Source of the DNA: Paenibacillus methanolicus
Lineage (GTDB): Bacteria > Bacillota > Bacilli > Paenibacillales > Paenibacillaceae
Direction: 5' to 3'
Assembly (NCBI RefSeq): GCF_008124765.1
Contig: NZ_VNHS01000010.1
Coordinates: 1 to 64,000, forward strand
Length of the DNA: 64,000 nt
This document shows positions 33,993-42,687 of this stretch, piece by piece. Position numbers and translations under genes: made by a program. The stretch's first letter is position 1. The number at the start of each line of letters is the position of its first letter. The notes under the pieces are model-generated. The model searched no databases. It had not been told where the DNA came from and saw only the letters and a program-made list of their open reading frames with translations.

Positions 33993-34596
33993 ATCCCCAC
34001 TTATTATTTCTCTCCTGTAAACGGTCATCGATGTCTTTCACCCATTCTGGTAACGAGGTGCCAAAATGTTGGATTGTGGTGTGATCCGCTTCCAGTGCAA
34101 TTTCACCGTCGTTACTACTGTTGTCAATGACAATGAGGTAGTCTATCAGATTCAGGTGTTCAAGCAAATTTCTCAAGGATGTCTGATGACGCCTAAGGAT
34201 ATCTTCAGTTTCGATATGATGGCCGCCATTTCGAACTCGCAAAGCGACACGTTCAATGTTAAGACGTACATCTCCTAATCCTACATAAAACACGATGACT
34301 TCGAAACCTTTCGACTTTGCCTCCTGCATTTGTCGGATCACGTTGCCGCCTGCAAGCGTGGTTTCAACGGTAAAATCACGCTTATGCACAATGCATTCCC
34401 TTGCAAGCTTAATAGCTTCTTTACCGGCCGAAACTTTGCGACGGTCAGGATTTTCTCGATCGATTCCGCGAGCCAAGGCATCCGGATCAATAATAACACT
34501 TACACCCAGCCGTTCAATAATCAGATTGCGAATCGTACTTTTGCCGCTACCGTTATTACCGGCGAATACAAACATGGTGGCAATGGGATCATTCAT
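33991..34596 (-). CDS. Zeta-toxin-like P-loop kinase
   Basis: A 201-residue cytosolic P-loop protein. Walker A is GNNGSGKST (13-21). It is followed by VIIDPDALARGI (a D at the zeta-type catalytic position), ETTLAGGNVIRQMQEAK and a LID-like arginine region (RNGGHHIETEDILRRHQTSL). This architecture matches zeta/PezT-like kinases that phosphorylate UDP-GlcNAc or related substrates, although activity is not shown. The start codon at 34596 lies within the last codons of the preceding small gene (8-base overlap), so the pair is translationally coupled. A second copy at 37521 has lost Walker A. Confidence 0.75.
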   Translation of the reverse strand: MNDPIATMFVFAGNNGSGKSTIRNLIIERLGVSVIIDPDALARGIDRENPDRRKVSAGKEAIKLARECIVHKRDFTVETTLAGGNVIRQMQEAKSKGFEVIVFYVGLGDVRLNIERVALRVRNGGHHIETEDILRRHQTSLRNLLEHLNLIDYLIVIDNSSNDGEIALEADHTTIQHFGTSLPEWVKDIDDRLQERNNKWG

Positions 34597-34765
34597 GATA
34601 GAGGTCCTGTTCATGTATTCGCTCGATTACGCCATCGCTGTACTCTTTGACAAATTCACCTTCACGCGTTTTGTATACTATATAAGTTCCGTTCGCTTTA
34701 GCATCCAATTTTGCTCGATCCCCGGTTAGCTTAATATACTTGCTTAGATCTTGTATACGGTTCAT
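34589..34765 (-). CDS. Small antitoxin-like protein partnered with the zeta-like kinase
   Basis: A 58-residue charged protein (MNRIQDLSKYIKLTGDRAKL...) starting at 34765, with GGTGA upstream. It overlaps the kinase start, and its position and size fit an antidote or inhibitor of the kinase. It does not resemble classical epsilon antitoxin. A full-length copy with the same length and high similarity exists at 37886 beside a broken kinase, which supports a protective role. The upstream 34766-34952 region has only a probable promoter. Confidence 0.65.
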   Translation of the reverse strand: MNRIQDLSKYIKLTGDRAKLDAKANGTYIVYKTREGEFVKEYSDGVIERIHEQDLYHE

Positions 34766-34952
34766 TCCTTTTCACCATCCACATTCAAGTGTATAGCTGA
34801 AGTATATCATACCAGGATTCTTAAAGCAGATATCAGCGGTCTGTTTACTGCCTACCAATTAACTTTTCCATCACCGATAACTTGCGTCACTACAAGTTCA
34901 TCCCGTGGTACCCCATCGCTTGCATGTGGTGCGTTATTTTAAAGTGTAGAAG

Positions 34953-34980
34953 ATAGCCAAGGCGTGGACGCCTTGGCTAT
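34953..34980 (-). terminator. Terminator downstream of sigK fragment D
   Basis: ATAGCCAAGGCG and CGCCTTGGCTAT are perfect 12-bp arms with a TGGA loop. It lies 68 bases past the ancestral sigK stop, comparable to the terminators behind the other 3'-complete sigK copies. Confidence 0.75.
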
Positions 34981-35048
34981 TCTACGATGTTAATCAAGAT
35001 TCATGCATAGTCGCGATTGGGTCGTTCTTGATGAAAGTCCTGTATTAA

Positions 35049-35546
35049 TCACTTCTTCTGCTTATAAAACTCATGGTACAGCTTCATCAACGCCCGCTTC
35101 TCAATCCGCGACACATAGGAGCGGCTAATCCCCAACTCCTTCGCAATCTCCCGCTGCGTCCGCTCTTCCCCGCCCGTAATCAATCCAAACCGCCCCACCA
35201 CGACTTCCTTCTCCCGGTCATCGAGGATATGCTCTTCTCTATCTTCAGCTGCACTTTATCCGCCACATCGTCGGCTTCCGAACCGAGGATGTCGATCAGC
35301 GTGATTTCGTTCCCCTCTTTGTCCGTCCCGATCGGATCATGCAGGGACAACACGTGTCCTTCTTGGTCTTCTTCAAACTACGCAAGTGCATTAAGATTTC
35401 GTTCTCGATACAACGAGCCGCGAACGTCGCGAACTTCGTCCCTTTGCCTTGCTGGAAGCTCTCGATCGCTTTGATCAGACCGATGGTCCCGATGGAGATC
35501 AGGTCCTCCAGATCTTCCCCGGTGTTATCGAATTTTTTGACATTGT
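35049..35546 (-). pseudogene. sigK fragment D (3'-complete, without the extra segment)
   Basis: The minus strand has SigK from [12 protein letters not shown] to the natural C-terminal YHEFYKQKK and stop (35049-35051). It lacks the 42-base segment of copies B, C, E and F and reads KVQLKIE... like intact sigK. About 20 bases are deleted near LDILDD, and there is a small insertion near KDTCCPC, so the frame is broken. The N-terminal third is missing at the shared breakpoint. Confidence 0.85.
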
Positions 35547-35782
35547 GACACAACCTGATGCAACCAGTGGTTAGTGGGCGGTTGCGATAAAGAACGTAAA
35601 CTCTTAGAGGACCTATAGAGGTCAAATAATAAGCCCAAACGATATTATGGTGACGGAGGGGGAATGATTGTTCTATAATTTAAATTCGGTTGGATCATTT
35701 GTTGAAGGTATTGAATCACCGAACAAATAGGAATGTAACCATATAAAAACGGGAAATGCCATAGGTGTCAGGAGGAAAGAAA

Positions 35783-36127
35783 ATGCAACTGATCGACAAA
35801 ACGAAAGTCCAGCAATTGTTAGATATCCTTATCGATTGCGATTTATATATCCATCTCGAGATGACAACGGGAGCTTACGCAGCGCATCTGGACCTTACGA
35901 AACATCCAGCCGCGACCTTTATTACGAACGCCGTTATTCGTTATTCCCACGGTTCGATTTCCGGGGACGGCCCATATCGTGTCGGTTTGAAAACGGGAAT
36001 TGGCTGGGTTTATTCCGAAGGGCTTACCCATTATGAAGAGACGGATTCCGATAGGCTCATCCTTGCGGGTCACGATCCTGCAGGAAAACTCGTTGTGGCG
36101 CTGCAATTGAGTCGGGAACCATTCTAA
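35783..36127 (+). CDS. yojF: YojF family protein (DUF1806)
   Basis: A 114-residue cytosolic protein starting at 35783 after AGGAGG. It matches YojF, the small conserved gene that precedes the bacillithiol deacetylase yojG/bshB2 in Bacillales: DCDLYIHLEMTTGAYAAH, then NAVIRYSHGSISGDGPYRVG, GLKTGIGWVYSEGLTHYE and GHDPAGKLVVALQLSREPF. Its role is unknown. The 19-base gap to bshB2 indicates an operon. It is flanked on both sides by sigK fragments (D and E). Confidence 0.85.
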   Translation: MQLIDKTKVQQLLDILIDCDLYIHLEMTTGAYAAHLDLTKHPAATFITNAVIRYSHGSISGDGPYRVGLKTGIGWVYSEGLTHYEETDSDRLILAGHDPAGKLVVALQLSREPF

Positions 36128-36146
36128 GGTAAAGGGGAATTGAACA

Positions 36147-36809
36147 ATGATGAAACGACATATCCTAGTTGTACTTCCGCATCCGGACGACGAAGCGTTC
36201 GGCGTGTCAGGGACGCTTGCCATGCATCTCGACCAAGGATCGGCGGAAGTCACTTATGCTTGTTTGACTTTAGGAGAAATGGGTCGCAATATGGGAATAC
36301 CGCCTTTCGCCAACCGGGTCACTCTACCCTCCATACGCAAGCAGGAACTGGAAGCATCTTGCCATGCTATTGGCATTCGGGATCTCAGAATGCTTGGATT
36401 TCACGATAAAATGATTGAATTCGAGGATAAAGCGAAGTTAGACGGTAGCATCGAAGCGCTCATGAAAGAGCTGAATCCTTCGTTGGTCATTACTTTCCAC
36501 CCGACGCTGAGCGTTCATCCCGATCACAACGCATGCGGTGCGGCGGTAATCCGAACGATCGGCAGAATGCCTGCAGATCGTAGGCCGACCGTGCATTGCA
36601 TGGCATTCGCAAACAATCACGAACACGAGATCGGCAAGCCTGATATCATTAATAACGTTAGAGGTTACCTGAAACAGAAAATGGCATCTATTCAAGCCCA
36701 TAAGTCCCAATTCCAAGCAGCTGAATTGTTAGGTAACAAAAAATTATCGGATGCGGAAATCCAGGCACGTTTCGGAACGGAACGATTCTGGACGTATCGG
36801 TTCTCATAA
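36147..36809 (+). CDS. bshB2: Bacillithiol biosynthesis deacetylase BshB2
   Basis: A 220-residue LmbE/PIG-L-type deacetylase that removes acetate from GlcNAc-malate in bacillithiol synthesis. The zinc motif LPHPDDEAFG (His12, Asp14-15) and the second metal histidine block VHPDHNACGAAV are intact. The gene is the usual partner of yojF, immediately downstream. RBS AAGGGGA precedes tandem ATGs; the second (36150) may be used. Confidence 0.9.
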   Translation: MMKRHILVVLPHPDDEAFGVSGTLAMHLDQGSAEVTYACLTLGEMGRNMGIPPFANRVTLPSIRKQELEASCHAIGIRDLRMLGFHDKMIEFEDKAKLDGSIEALMKELNPSLVITFHPTLSVHPDHNACGAAVIRTIGRMPADRRPTVHCMAFANNHEHEIGKPDIINNVRGYLKQKMASIQAHKSQFQAAELLGNKKLSDAEIQARFGTERFWTYRFS

Positions 36810-36878
36810 AACACGATTCTCCTGCTTACCCCCTAGTCGCCGGTCAAGTTTCCGCAATCGGTCGTCAGCCAGTCATCC

Positions 36879-36901
36879 GGGCCGCCCATCCAGAGCGGCC
36901 C
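36879..36901 (-). terminator. Terminator downstream of sigK fragment E
   Basis: GGGCCGC and GCGGCCC pair around a 9-base loop, just past the sigK stop codon on the minus strand and facing the convergent bshB2 gene. Confidence 0.6.
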
Positions 36902-36906
36902 ATCAT

Positions 36907-37461
36907 TCACTTCTTCTGCTTATAAAACTCATGATACAGCTTCATCAACGCCCGCTTCTCAATCCGCGACACGTAGGAGCGGCTAATCCCCAATTCCTTC
37001 GCAATTTCCCGCTGCGTCCGCTCTTCCCCGCCGGTGATCAATCCGAACCTTCCAACCACAACTTCTTTCTCCCGGTCATCCAATATATCCAGGTTCTTGT
37101 ATATCTTGCTCTTCTCTATTTTAAATTGAACTTAAAAGTTTTCGCAGAAAACTTACTTCGGAAGCATATGCTAGGCCACATCGTCAGCTTCCGAACCGAG
37201 GATGTCGATCAGCGTAATCTCGTTCCCCTCTTTGTCCGTCCCGATCGGATCATGCAGGGACAACACGTGTCCTTCTTGGTCTTCTTCAAACTACGCAAGT
37301 GCATTAAGATTTCGTTCTCGATACAACGAGCCGCGAAGGTCGCCAGCTTCGTCCTTTTGCCCTGCTGGAAGCTCTCGATCGCTTTGATCAGACCGATCGT
37401 CCCGATCGAGATCAGGTCCTCCAGGTCTTCCCCGGTGTTATCGAATTTTTTGACATTGTGA
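36907..37461 (-). pseudogene. sigK fragment E (3'-complete, with the extra segment)
   Basis: The longest decayed copy. It runs from the shared breakpoint (GTGTTCACAATGTCAAAAA) through [13 protein letters not shown] and the 42-base segment to YHEFYKQKK and stop. It shares the KDTCCPC insertion with copy D and the stop-containing extra segment with B and C, so the copies exchange sequence. The N-terminal ~70 codons are absent. Confidence 0.85.
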
Positions 37462-37487
37462 ACACGACCCGATTTCCGACAAAATAA

Positions 37488-37523
37488 TAAACCGACTTCC
37501 ATCTCGTGACGGAAATCGGCTTA
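37488..37523 (-). terminator. Terminator of the second zeta-like kinase module
   Basis: AAACCGACTTCC and GGAAATCGGCTT form a stem with two mismatches around a 10-base loop. It is collinear with the terminator at 33959-33992 and overlaps the kinase-remnant stop. Confidence 0.65.
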
Positions 37524-37893
37524 CATCTTTTCATTATTTCTTTCTTGTAACTGGTGATGGATGATGTTCACCCATTCCGGCAACGGGTCTGTATGGTGCT
37601 TAATACTGGTCCTATCCGCTTCCAGTACAATCTCGCAGGCGGAACTGCTATTGTCAATGACGATAAGATGATCGATCAGCTTCAGATGTTCAAGCAGATT
37701 GCTTATTGAGGTCTGATGCGCCTAAGGATATCCTAGGTCGATATGATGGCCGCCATTTCGAACTCGCGCCGCTACGCGTTCAATGTTAAGCCGTACATCG
37801 CCCAACCCGACATAGAACATAATGACTTCAAATCCGTTCGTCTTCGCCTCTTGCATCTGACGAATACGAACATGGTGGCGATGCGTCATTCAT
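37521..37893 (-). pseudogene. Second zeta-like kinase copy, Walker A deleted and frameshifted
   Basis: Starts like the intact copy (ATGAATGAC...CCACCATGTTCGTATTCG), then jumps directly to the RQMQEAK region. About 230 bases encoding the GNNGSGKST P-loop, the IDPD segment and ETTLAGG are missing. The rest (GFEVIMFYVGLGDVRLNIER, NGGHHID) is recognisable, with a further frameshift near the LRRHQTS position, up to the stop at 37521-37523. It cannot bind nucleotide. The adjacent antitoxin-like gene is intact. Confidence 0.85.
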
Positions 37894-38062
37894 GAGGAAG
37901 GTCCTGTTCATTCATTCGTTCGACTTCACCGTTGCTGGACTCCTTCACAAACTCGCCTTCGCGCGTTTTATATACAATATAAGTTCCATTCGCTTTTGCA
38001 TCCAACTTGGCTCGATCCCCGGTTAGCTTAATGAACTTGCTCAAGTCTTGTATACGATTCAC
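37886..38062 (-). CDS. Second antitoxin-like small protein
   Basis: A 58-residue protein (VNRIQDLSKFIKLTGDRAKL...) starting at GTG 38062 with GAGGGACGAGG upstream. It has the same length as, and only a few substitutions from, the protein at 34589. The reading frame is fully intact although the partner kinase beside it is destroyed. This is consistent with retention of an antidote after toxin loss, or with recent decay. Confidence 0.65.
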   Translation of the reverse strand: MNRIQDLSKFIKLTGDRAKLDAKANGTYIVYKTREGEFVKESSNGEVERMNEQDLPHE

Positions 38063-38091
38063 GCTAACCTCGTCCCTCTCTTAGGCAGATA

Positions 38092-38241
38092 TCAGAAGCA
38101 TATCATATCTTCATGGTTAAATTTAGTTCCTCCTGAGCGTAGGTCGGTAACCATCCCATCACGTACAACTAGCTCCATCTCCAGCGAATGTTTTACGCTT
38201 TCTCCCTGTAAAACAATAATGCCAGGCTGAATTTCACCCAT
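38092..38241 (-). CDS. Uncertain short open frame upstream of the second antitoxin
   Basis: A 49-codon frame (MGEIQPGIIVLQGESVKHSL...) ends 30 bases before the antitoxin start. It has protein-like composition and continues upstream without ATG as FSRTNRP, but no ribosome binding site is visible. It may be the tail of a lost gene. I do not recognise a family. Confidence 0.3.
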   Translation of the reverse strand: MGEIQPGIIVLQGESVKHSLEMELVVRDGMVTDLRSGGTKFNHEDMICF

Positions 38242-38300
38242 TGGCCGGTTGGTTCGGGAAAAAAGCCGTCCATGATTTTTAACGCCGCTTACGCAAAAAA

Positions 38301-38331
38301 GCCAGGGATGAACAAAAAGTTCATTCCTGAC
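38301..38331 (-). terminator. Terminator of the sucrose operon
   Basis: GCCAGGGATGAAC and GTTCATTCCTGAC pair with one mismatch (loop AAAAA) and are followed by TTTTTT on the minus strand, 32 bases past the fructokinase stop. Confidence 0.85.
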
Positions 38332-38363
38332 TGTCAAATCATACATGTCCCTACCACTGCAAC

Positions 38364-39323
38364 TTACCTGAAGCGTTCTATCTCTCCCATCGTAGGCAGT
38401 GAATCGATCGCTCCGGTTCGCGTTACGGTTATGGCCGCAGCTTTATTGGCGAAAGCCAGCATTTCGCGAGCGGATGCCTCATCAATACCTCGGGCAAATG
38501 CCGGCTTTTCCGCGAGCCGAGATAACAACGAGCCAACAAAGGCGTCGCCCGCTCCTGTCGTATCGATTGCTGCCACCCGTTGTCCCGGAACCGAAACGCT
38601 GAAATCTCGTGCGTACCAGACCGCACCTAGCGGACCGCGCGTGTATACGACATGCTGCACGTCGCCGACGAACAGCGAGTCGATCGCAGTCTGCTCGTCC
38701 GCATGACCTGTGATGTATGCGAGCTCCTCATCGCTAATTTTCACGATATGACTATGCGGAAGGAATTCCAGGATCGTCTGCCTGCACGATTCCCGATCCG
38801 GCCAGAGCGGCAGCCGCACGTTCGGGTCGAAGCTGACGACAGCGCCGGCAGCCTTCGCCAACGCAATCGCTTTGCGGTGCGCGTATTTGACCGGGGCCTC
38901 GATTAAATCGACGGAGCAGAAATGCAGAATGTCGCCTTCGCCAAACCATTCACCCGCGATCTCCGATTCCTCCAGCAGCATGTCAGCGCTCGGATTGCGG
39001 TAGAAGGAGAATTCCCGATTCCCATCCGCTTTCAGGCTAACGAAGGCTAGTGCCGTATTCGCCTCGCTCGTCCGGAATACATAGCGCGTATCCACGCCGA
39101 CTTGCTCCATCGTCTCCACGAGAAAGTCTCCGAATGCGTCAGCGCCAAGCTTGCCGATAAACGAACTGCGTCCGCCGAGCTTCGCGACCGCGCATGCCAC
39201 ATTCGCCGGCGCGCCGCCTGCGGCTTTACGGAAGCTGTCCACTTCCTTCAGCCCTCCCCCCTTCTGATGGGGGATGAAATCGATTAACGCTTCTCCAATC
39301 GTAAATACTGTCCGCAACTTCAT
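38364..39323 (-). CDS. scrK: Fructokinase (PfkB family)
   Basis: A 319-residue ribokinase-type sugar kinase, last gene of the sucrose operon. The start at 39323 follows AAGGGAG. Motifs: N-terminal GEALIDFIP, AAGGAPANVACAVAKLGG (substrate and signature 1), FDPNVRLPLW and the anion-hole/catalytic DTTGAGDAFVGSLL with the base aspartate. It phosphorylates fructose released by the GH32 enzyme encoded 44 bases upstream. Confidence 0.9.
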   Translation of the reverse strand: MKLRTVFTIGEALIDFIPHQKGGGLKEVDSFRKAAGGAPANVACAVAKLGGRSSFIGKLGADAFGDFLVETMEQVGVDTRYVFRTSEANTALAFVSLKADGNREFSFYRNPSADMLLEESEIAGEWFGEGDILHFCSVDLIEAPVKYAHRKAIALAKAAGAVVSFDPNVRLPLWPDRESCRQTILEFLPHSHIVKISDEELAYITGHADEQTAIDSLFVGDVQHVVYTRGPLGAVWYARDFSVSVPGQRVAAIDTTGAGDAFVGSLLSRLAEKPAFARGIDEASAREMLAFANKAAAITVTRTGAIDSLPTMGEIERFR

Positions 39324-39367
39324 GCTCCCTTCTTGACGTTGATCAGGCTAATCAGCGGCCCAACTCC

Positions 39368-40837
39368 TTACTCGATATCCCACTTCCGAAGCGACGCCAC
39401 CCGGCAGGAGCCTGTCGAAAACAAACGTAAGCCCGTAGACGCCGCACCCGGATAGATCCGTCCGGTCATGACGATCTCGCCATCGCCGACAAAGACCTCC
39501 ACTGAGCTTTTGTCCACGAAAATGCGCAAGCCAAGCTTCCCTTCCACAAGCCTCGTCATGGCACGGCGCTCGCCGCCGGGGCCAATACCGGACCGGTCGC
39601 GGTTGAATCGGAATAGCTGATCATCCGACCGATAGGTCAATACCGTCTCCTCGCCGTCACCGACGCGCAGCTTCAGTCCGAACTGCTCGGCTTGGACCGC
39701 TTCGAATACGACTTCGAGCTCGTAGCAATCGCCGCCGACCGGCAGCTCGCGTTCCCCGTCCAGCCAAATATCCGCTTCCGTATAAGCGTTACACCGGTAG
39801 TTCTCCAGTTCTGTAACCGGTCGGTAAATAATTCTGTTTTCATGCCGTACTGCTTCCCTTGGCAAGCTCATCGCGCCCGCCCAATGATGACCGTTCTGCG
39901 TCGGCATGTCCGTTTCCCACATATCCATCCAGCCGATGACGATGCGCCGCCCTTTCTCGTCCATCATGGATTGCGGCGCATAGAAGTCGAAGCCGTGGTC
40001 CACCTGCGCGTGCTGCTCCATTTCGAACCGACCTGTCTTCGAATCGAATGCGCCGATGACCGCCATCGTGGAATGCAGGTTGCGGTACTGCTCGCCCTGT
40101 GCCGGCATCCGCTGTGGCGACAGCATGAACACGTCCTTGCCGCCAAGCTCGAACAGATCCGGACATTCCCAGTTATCGCCGAATTGGCCGTCGCTGCGCG
40201 CCAGCTCCCCGATGAACGTCCAGTTCATCAAGTCGTCCGACCGGTAAACGAGCACAAGTCCGTTGCCCGCACCGTCATTGGAGCCGAGCAATACATAATA
40301 ACGTCCATTCCGCTCAAATACTTTCGGATCGCGAAAATCTTTCTGGCTCGCCCATTCCGGGATCTGGTCATAGCCGATGACCGGATTGCGCGCATGCTTC
40401 TCAAAGGTCACCCCGTCCTCCGATACCGCGATGCCCTGCGATTGCTTGTAATCCCGGTCCTTATCCGGACCGGTCACGACATGGCCGGTGTACATCAAAT
40501 AGAGCTTGCCGTCCTTGCTGACCGCACTGCCGGAGAAACATCCGCCTCGGTCGAATTCAGTATCCGGTGCAAGCGCGACCGGCAGGTATTCCCACTTGAT
40601 CAAATCTCTGCTCACGGCATGACCCCAATGCATCGGTCCCCATACCGGCTTATATGGATAATGTTGATAGAATAAATGGTATTGGCCATCGTGATGGACA
40701 AAGCCATTAGGATCGTTCATCCAGCCGAACTCCGCCATCAGATGGTAATTCAGCCTGTAATCCGGTCTCAGCAGATGCTTCGATTCCCGGATGAAGCGAT
40801 CAGCATGCTCTCTCGTATACTCTCTAGTCTGTGTCAT
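39368..40837 (-). CDS. Sucrose/fructan hydrolase, GH32
   Basis: A 489-residue cytosolic GH32 enzyme without a signal peptide. The nucleophile motif is WMNDPNG (Asp42), the transition-state stabiliser FRDPKV, and the acid/base WECPDLFEL. A C-terminal beta-sandwich follows (LRIFVDKSSVEVFVGDGE). The family hydrolyses sucrose, sucrose-6-phosphate or short fructans; with an ABC importer rather than a PTS here, free sucrose or fructooligosaccharide is the likelier substrate. Confidence 0.9.
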   Translation of the reverse strand: MTQTREYTREHADRFIRESKHLLRPDYRLNYHLMAEFGWMNDPNGFVHHDGQYHLFYQHYPYKPVWGPMHWGHAVSRDLIKWEYLPVALAPDTEFDRGGCFSGSAVSKDGKLYLMYTGHVVTGPDKDRDYKQSQGIAVSEDGVTFEKHARNPVIGYDQIPEWASQKDFRDPKVFERNGRYYVLLGSNDGAGNGLVLVYRSDDLMNWTFIGELARSDGQFGDNWECPDLFELGGKDVFMLSPQRMPAQGEQYRNLHSTMAVIGAFDSKTGRFEMEQHAQVDHGFDFYAPQSMMDEKGRRIVIGWMDMWETDMPTQNGHHWAGAMSLPREAVRHENRIIYRPVTELENYRCNAYTEADIWLDGERELPVGGDCYELEVVFEAVQAEQFGLKLRVGDGEETVLTYRSDDQLFRFNRDRSGIGPGGERRAMTRLVEGKLGLRIFVDKSSVEVFVGDGEIVMTGRIYPGAASTGLRLFSTGSCRVASLRKWDIE

Positions 40838-40863
40838 AAGCCATCCTACCCTTAGCGTTAATT

Positions 40864-41691
40864 TTATTTGATCGAGCCTTGCATGACCCCTTGAATGATG
40901 TACTTCTGGGCAAACAGATACACCACGATGATCGGAAGAATCGTTAGGACAAGGGCTGCCATCAGCGGTCCGTAATCCGACGTGTAGGTGCCCTGGAAGC
41001 TGTACGTCGAGAGAGGGAGCGTCCGCTGCTCCGGGTCAACCAGAATAAGAGACGGCAACAGGTAATCGTTCCAAATCCAGAGGACGTTCAAAATCGCGAT
41101 CGTCGCTGTCGTCGGGGTGAGCACTGGGAACACGATCCGGAAGAAGGTCTGCGTCCGCGTACAGCCATCGATCATGGCCGCCTCTTCCAGCTCCGCCGGA
41201 ATGCTCTTCACGAATCCATGATAGATAAAGACGGCGAGTGAGCTGCCAAACCCGAGATACATGTAAATAAGCGACCATTTATTGTCCAGCATCCCGAGCG
41301 ATCCGTAAATTTTCACGAGCGGAATCATGATCGCCTGAAACGGAATAATCATCGAGGCGACCATAATCATAAACGTATACTGATTGAACTTCGTGTTATT
41401 CCGGACAAAATAGTGCGCCGTCATCGCGGCGAACATCGAAATAAGCAGCACGCTGACGAGCGTGATGACAAGTGTATTCGAGAACGCGGTCAAGTAGTTC
41501 ATCTGCTCGAACGCGTTCTTGTAGTTGGTGAAATCCAGGCGTTCGGGAAGCGACAACGGATTGGACGTAATGGCTTTGTTTTCTTTGAACGAATTCAGGA
41601 TCAGCACGACGAACGGAACGATAAACAGAATGAGGCCAGCCGTTAGCAAGACGGTCTTCAGCCACGGGATAGGGGATTTGCTGCCAACCAT
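40864..41691 (-). CDS. ABC sugar permease (MalG-like) of the sucrose operon
   Basis: A 275-residue permease with six helices and the EAA loop LEEAAMIDGCTRTQTFFRIVFP. It ends KYIIQGVMQGSIK. Its ATG shares one base with the stop of the preceding permease (TAATG), so translation is coupled. The ATPase is not encoded here. Confidence 0.9.
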   Translation of the reverse strand: MVGSKSPIPWLKTVLLTAGLILFIVPFVVLILNSFKENKAITSNPLSLPERLDFTNYKNAFEQMNYLTAFSNTLVITLVSVLLISMFAAMTAHYFVRNNTKFNQYTFMIMVASMIIPFQAIMIPLVKIYGSLGMLDNKWSLIYMYLGFGSSLAVFIYHGFVKSIPAELEEAAMIDGCTRTQTFFRIVFPVLTPTTATIAILNVLWIWNDYLLPSLILVDPEQRTLPLSTYSFQGTYTSDYGPLMAALVLTILPIIVVYLFAQKYIIQGVMQGSIK

Positions 41692-42575
41692 TATGCCTCC
41701 ACCTCCATTCTTTTGCTGAAATACACTTGAAGCAGCGTAATCGCGGCGACAAGCAGGAACAGTACGAACGCCTCTGCCTGACCGACCCCGTAATCGCGGG
41801 ATAGGAACGCCTTTTCGTAGACATGCATCGATACCATCTCCGTGCTTTTGAACGGCCCGCCTTTTGTCAGGGTAAGGTTCAGATCATACACCATGAAGCA
41901 CCGCTGCAGAGAAAGGAAGATGGTAACGATGAACGAAGGAATCATGAGCGGAAGAATCATCTTGCGCATTTTCGTCCAGCCGTTGGCACCATCGATGCTT
42001 GCCGCCTCCAAAATATCGCCGGGCACGCTCATCAGTCCGGCGACGAAAATGACCATCATGTAACCGGCATACTGCCATACCGTGACGATAACAAGCGACC
42101 AAAATGCTGTATCCGGATCAGCTAGCCAAGAAGCGCTAAGGAAGGGGATCCCCGCCTTGGTCCCGAAAAAAACGAGCACGTTAGAGAAAATAAACTGCCA
42201 AATAAACCCGAGCACGATTCCGCCAACTAGGTTCGGCACGAAAAAACCGGCTCTGAAAATGCTTTGTCCTTTCATGCCCCTGGACAGCATATATGCCAGC
42301 GCAAATGCGATCGCGTTAATAAGTACGACCGAGAGAAAGACATACTTCAGCGTAAGGCCGAACGACTTCCAGAATACGCCGTCCTTGAATACTTCGCCGT
42401 AATTGCTGAGTCCAACGAGCGAATGTGACGTGGAAATACCGTCCCAGTTGGTGAAGGTCAAATAAATGCCGTATAGAAACGGAACGATCATGACGGTAAT
42501 AAATGCAAACAAGGTGGGGCCAGTAAACAGCAGCCTTGAGCGCAGTTTGTTCCATACTCCTTTTTCCGCAATCAT
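41691..42575 (-). CDS. ABC sugar permease (MalF-like) of the sucrose operon
   Basis: A 294-residue permease with six helices, from SRLLFTGPTLFAFITVMIVPF to EAFVLFLLVAAITLLQVYF. Its EAA loop is ILEAASIDGANGWTKMRKMILPLM. The RBS is AGAGGTATC. It follows the binding-protein gene after an intercistronic hairpin. Confidence 0.9.
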   Translation of the reverse strand: MIAEKGVWNKLRSRLLFTGPTLFAFITVMIVPFLYGIYLTFTNWDGISTSHSLVGLSNYGEVFKDGVFWKSFGLTLKYVFLSVVLINAIAFALAYMLSRGMKGQSIFRAGFFVPNLVGGIVLGFIWQFIFSNVLVFFGTKAGIPFLSASWLADPDTAFWSLVIVTVWQYAGYMMVIFVAGLMSVPGDILEAASIDGANGWTKMRKMILPLMIPSFIVTIFLSLQRCFMVYDLNLTLTKGGPFKSTEMVSMHVYEKAFLSRDYGVGQAEAFVLFLLVAAITLLQVYFSKRMEVEA

Positions 42576-42625
42576 AATGATACCTCTCGATCTGTAAGGG
42601 ATAATGGGGAATGACTTGAAGAAAA

Positions 42626-42657
42626 CAATGGATAAGACACGGTTGTCTTATCCATTG
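42626..42657 (-). terminator. Intercistronic hairpin between binding-protein and permease genes
   Basis: CAATGGATAAGACA and TGTCTTATCCATTG are perfect 14-bp arms with a 4-base loop. Without a U-tract it probably protects or attenuates the message so that more binding protein than permease is made. Confidence 0.7.
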
Positions 42658-42687
42658 CTCCATGCTATCTGTGCTCTTGAATAGAAC

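Noticed and set aside
33420-38070. Two unrelated toxin-antitoxin loci
   Set aside because: The small genes are the same length and nearly identical, and the terminators and flanks also match, so these are duplicates of one module rather than independent loci.
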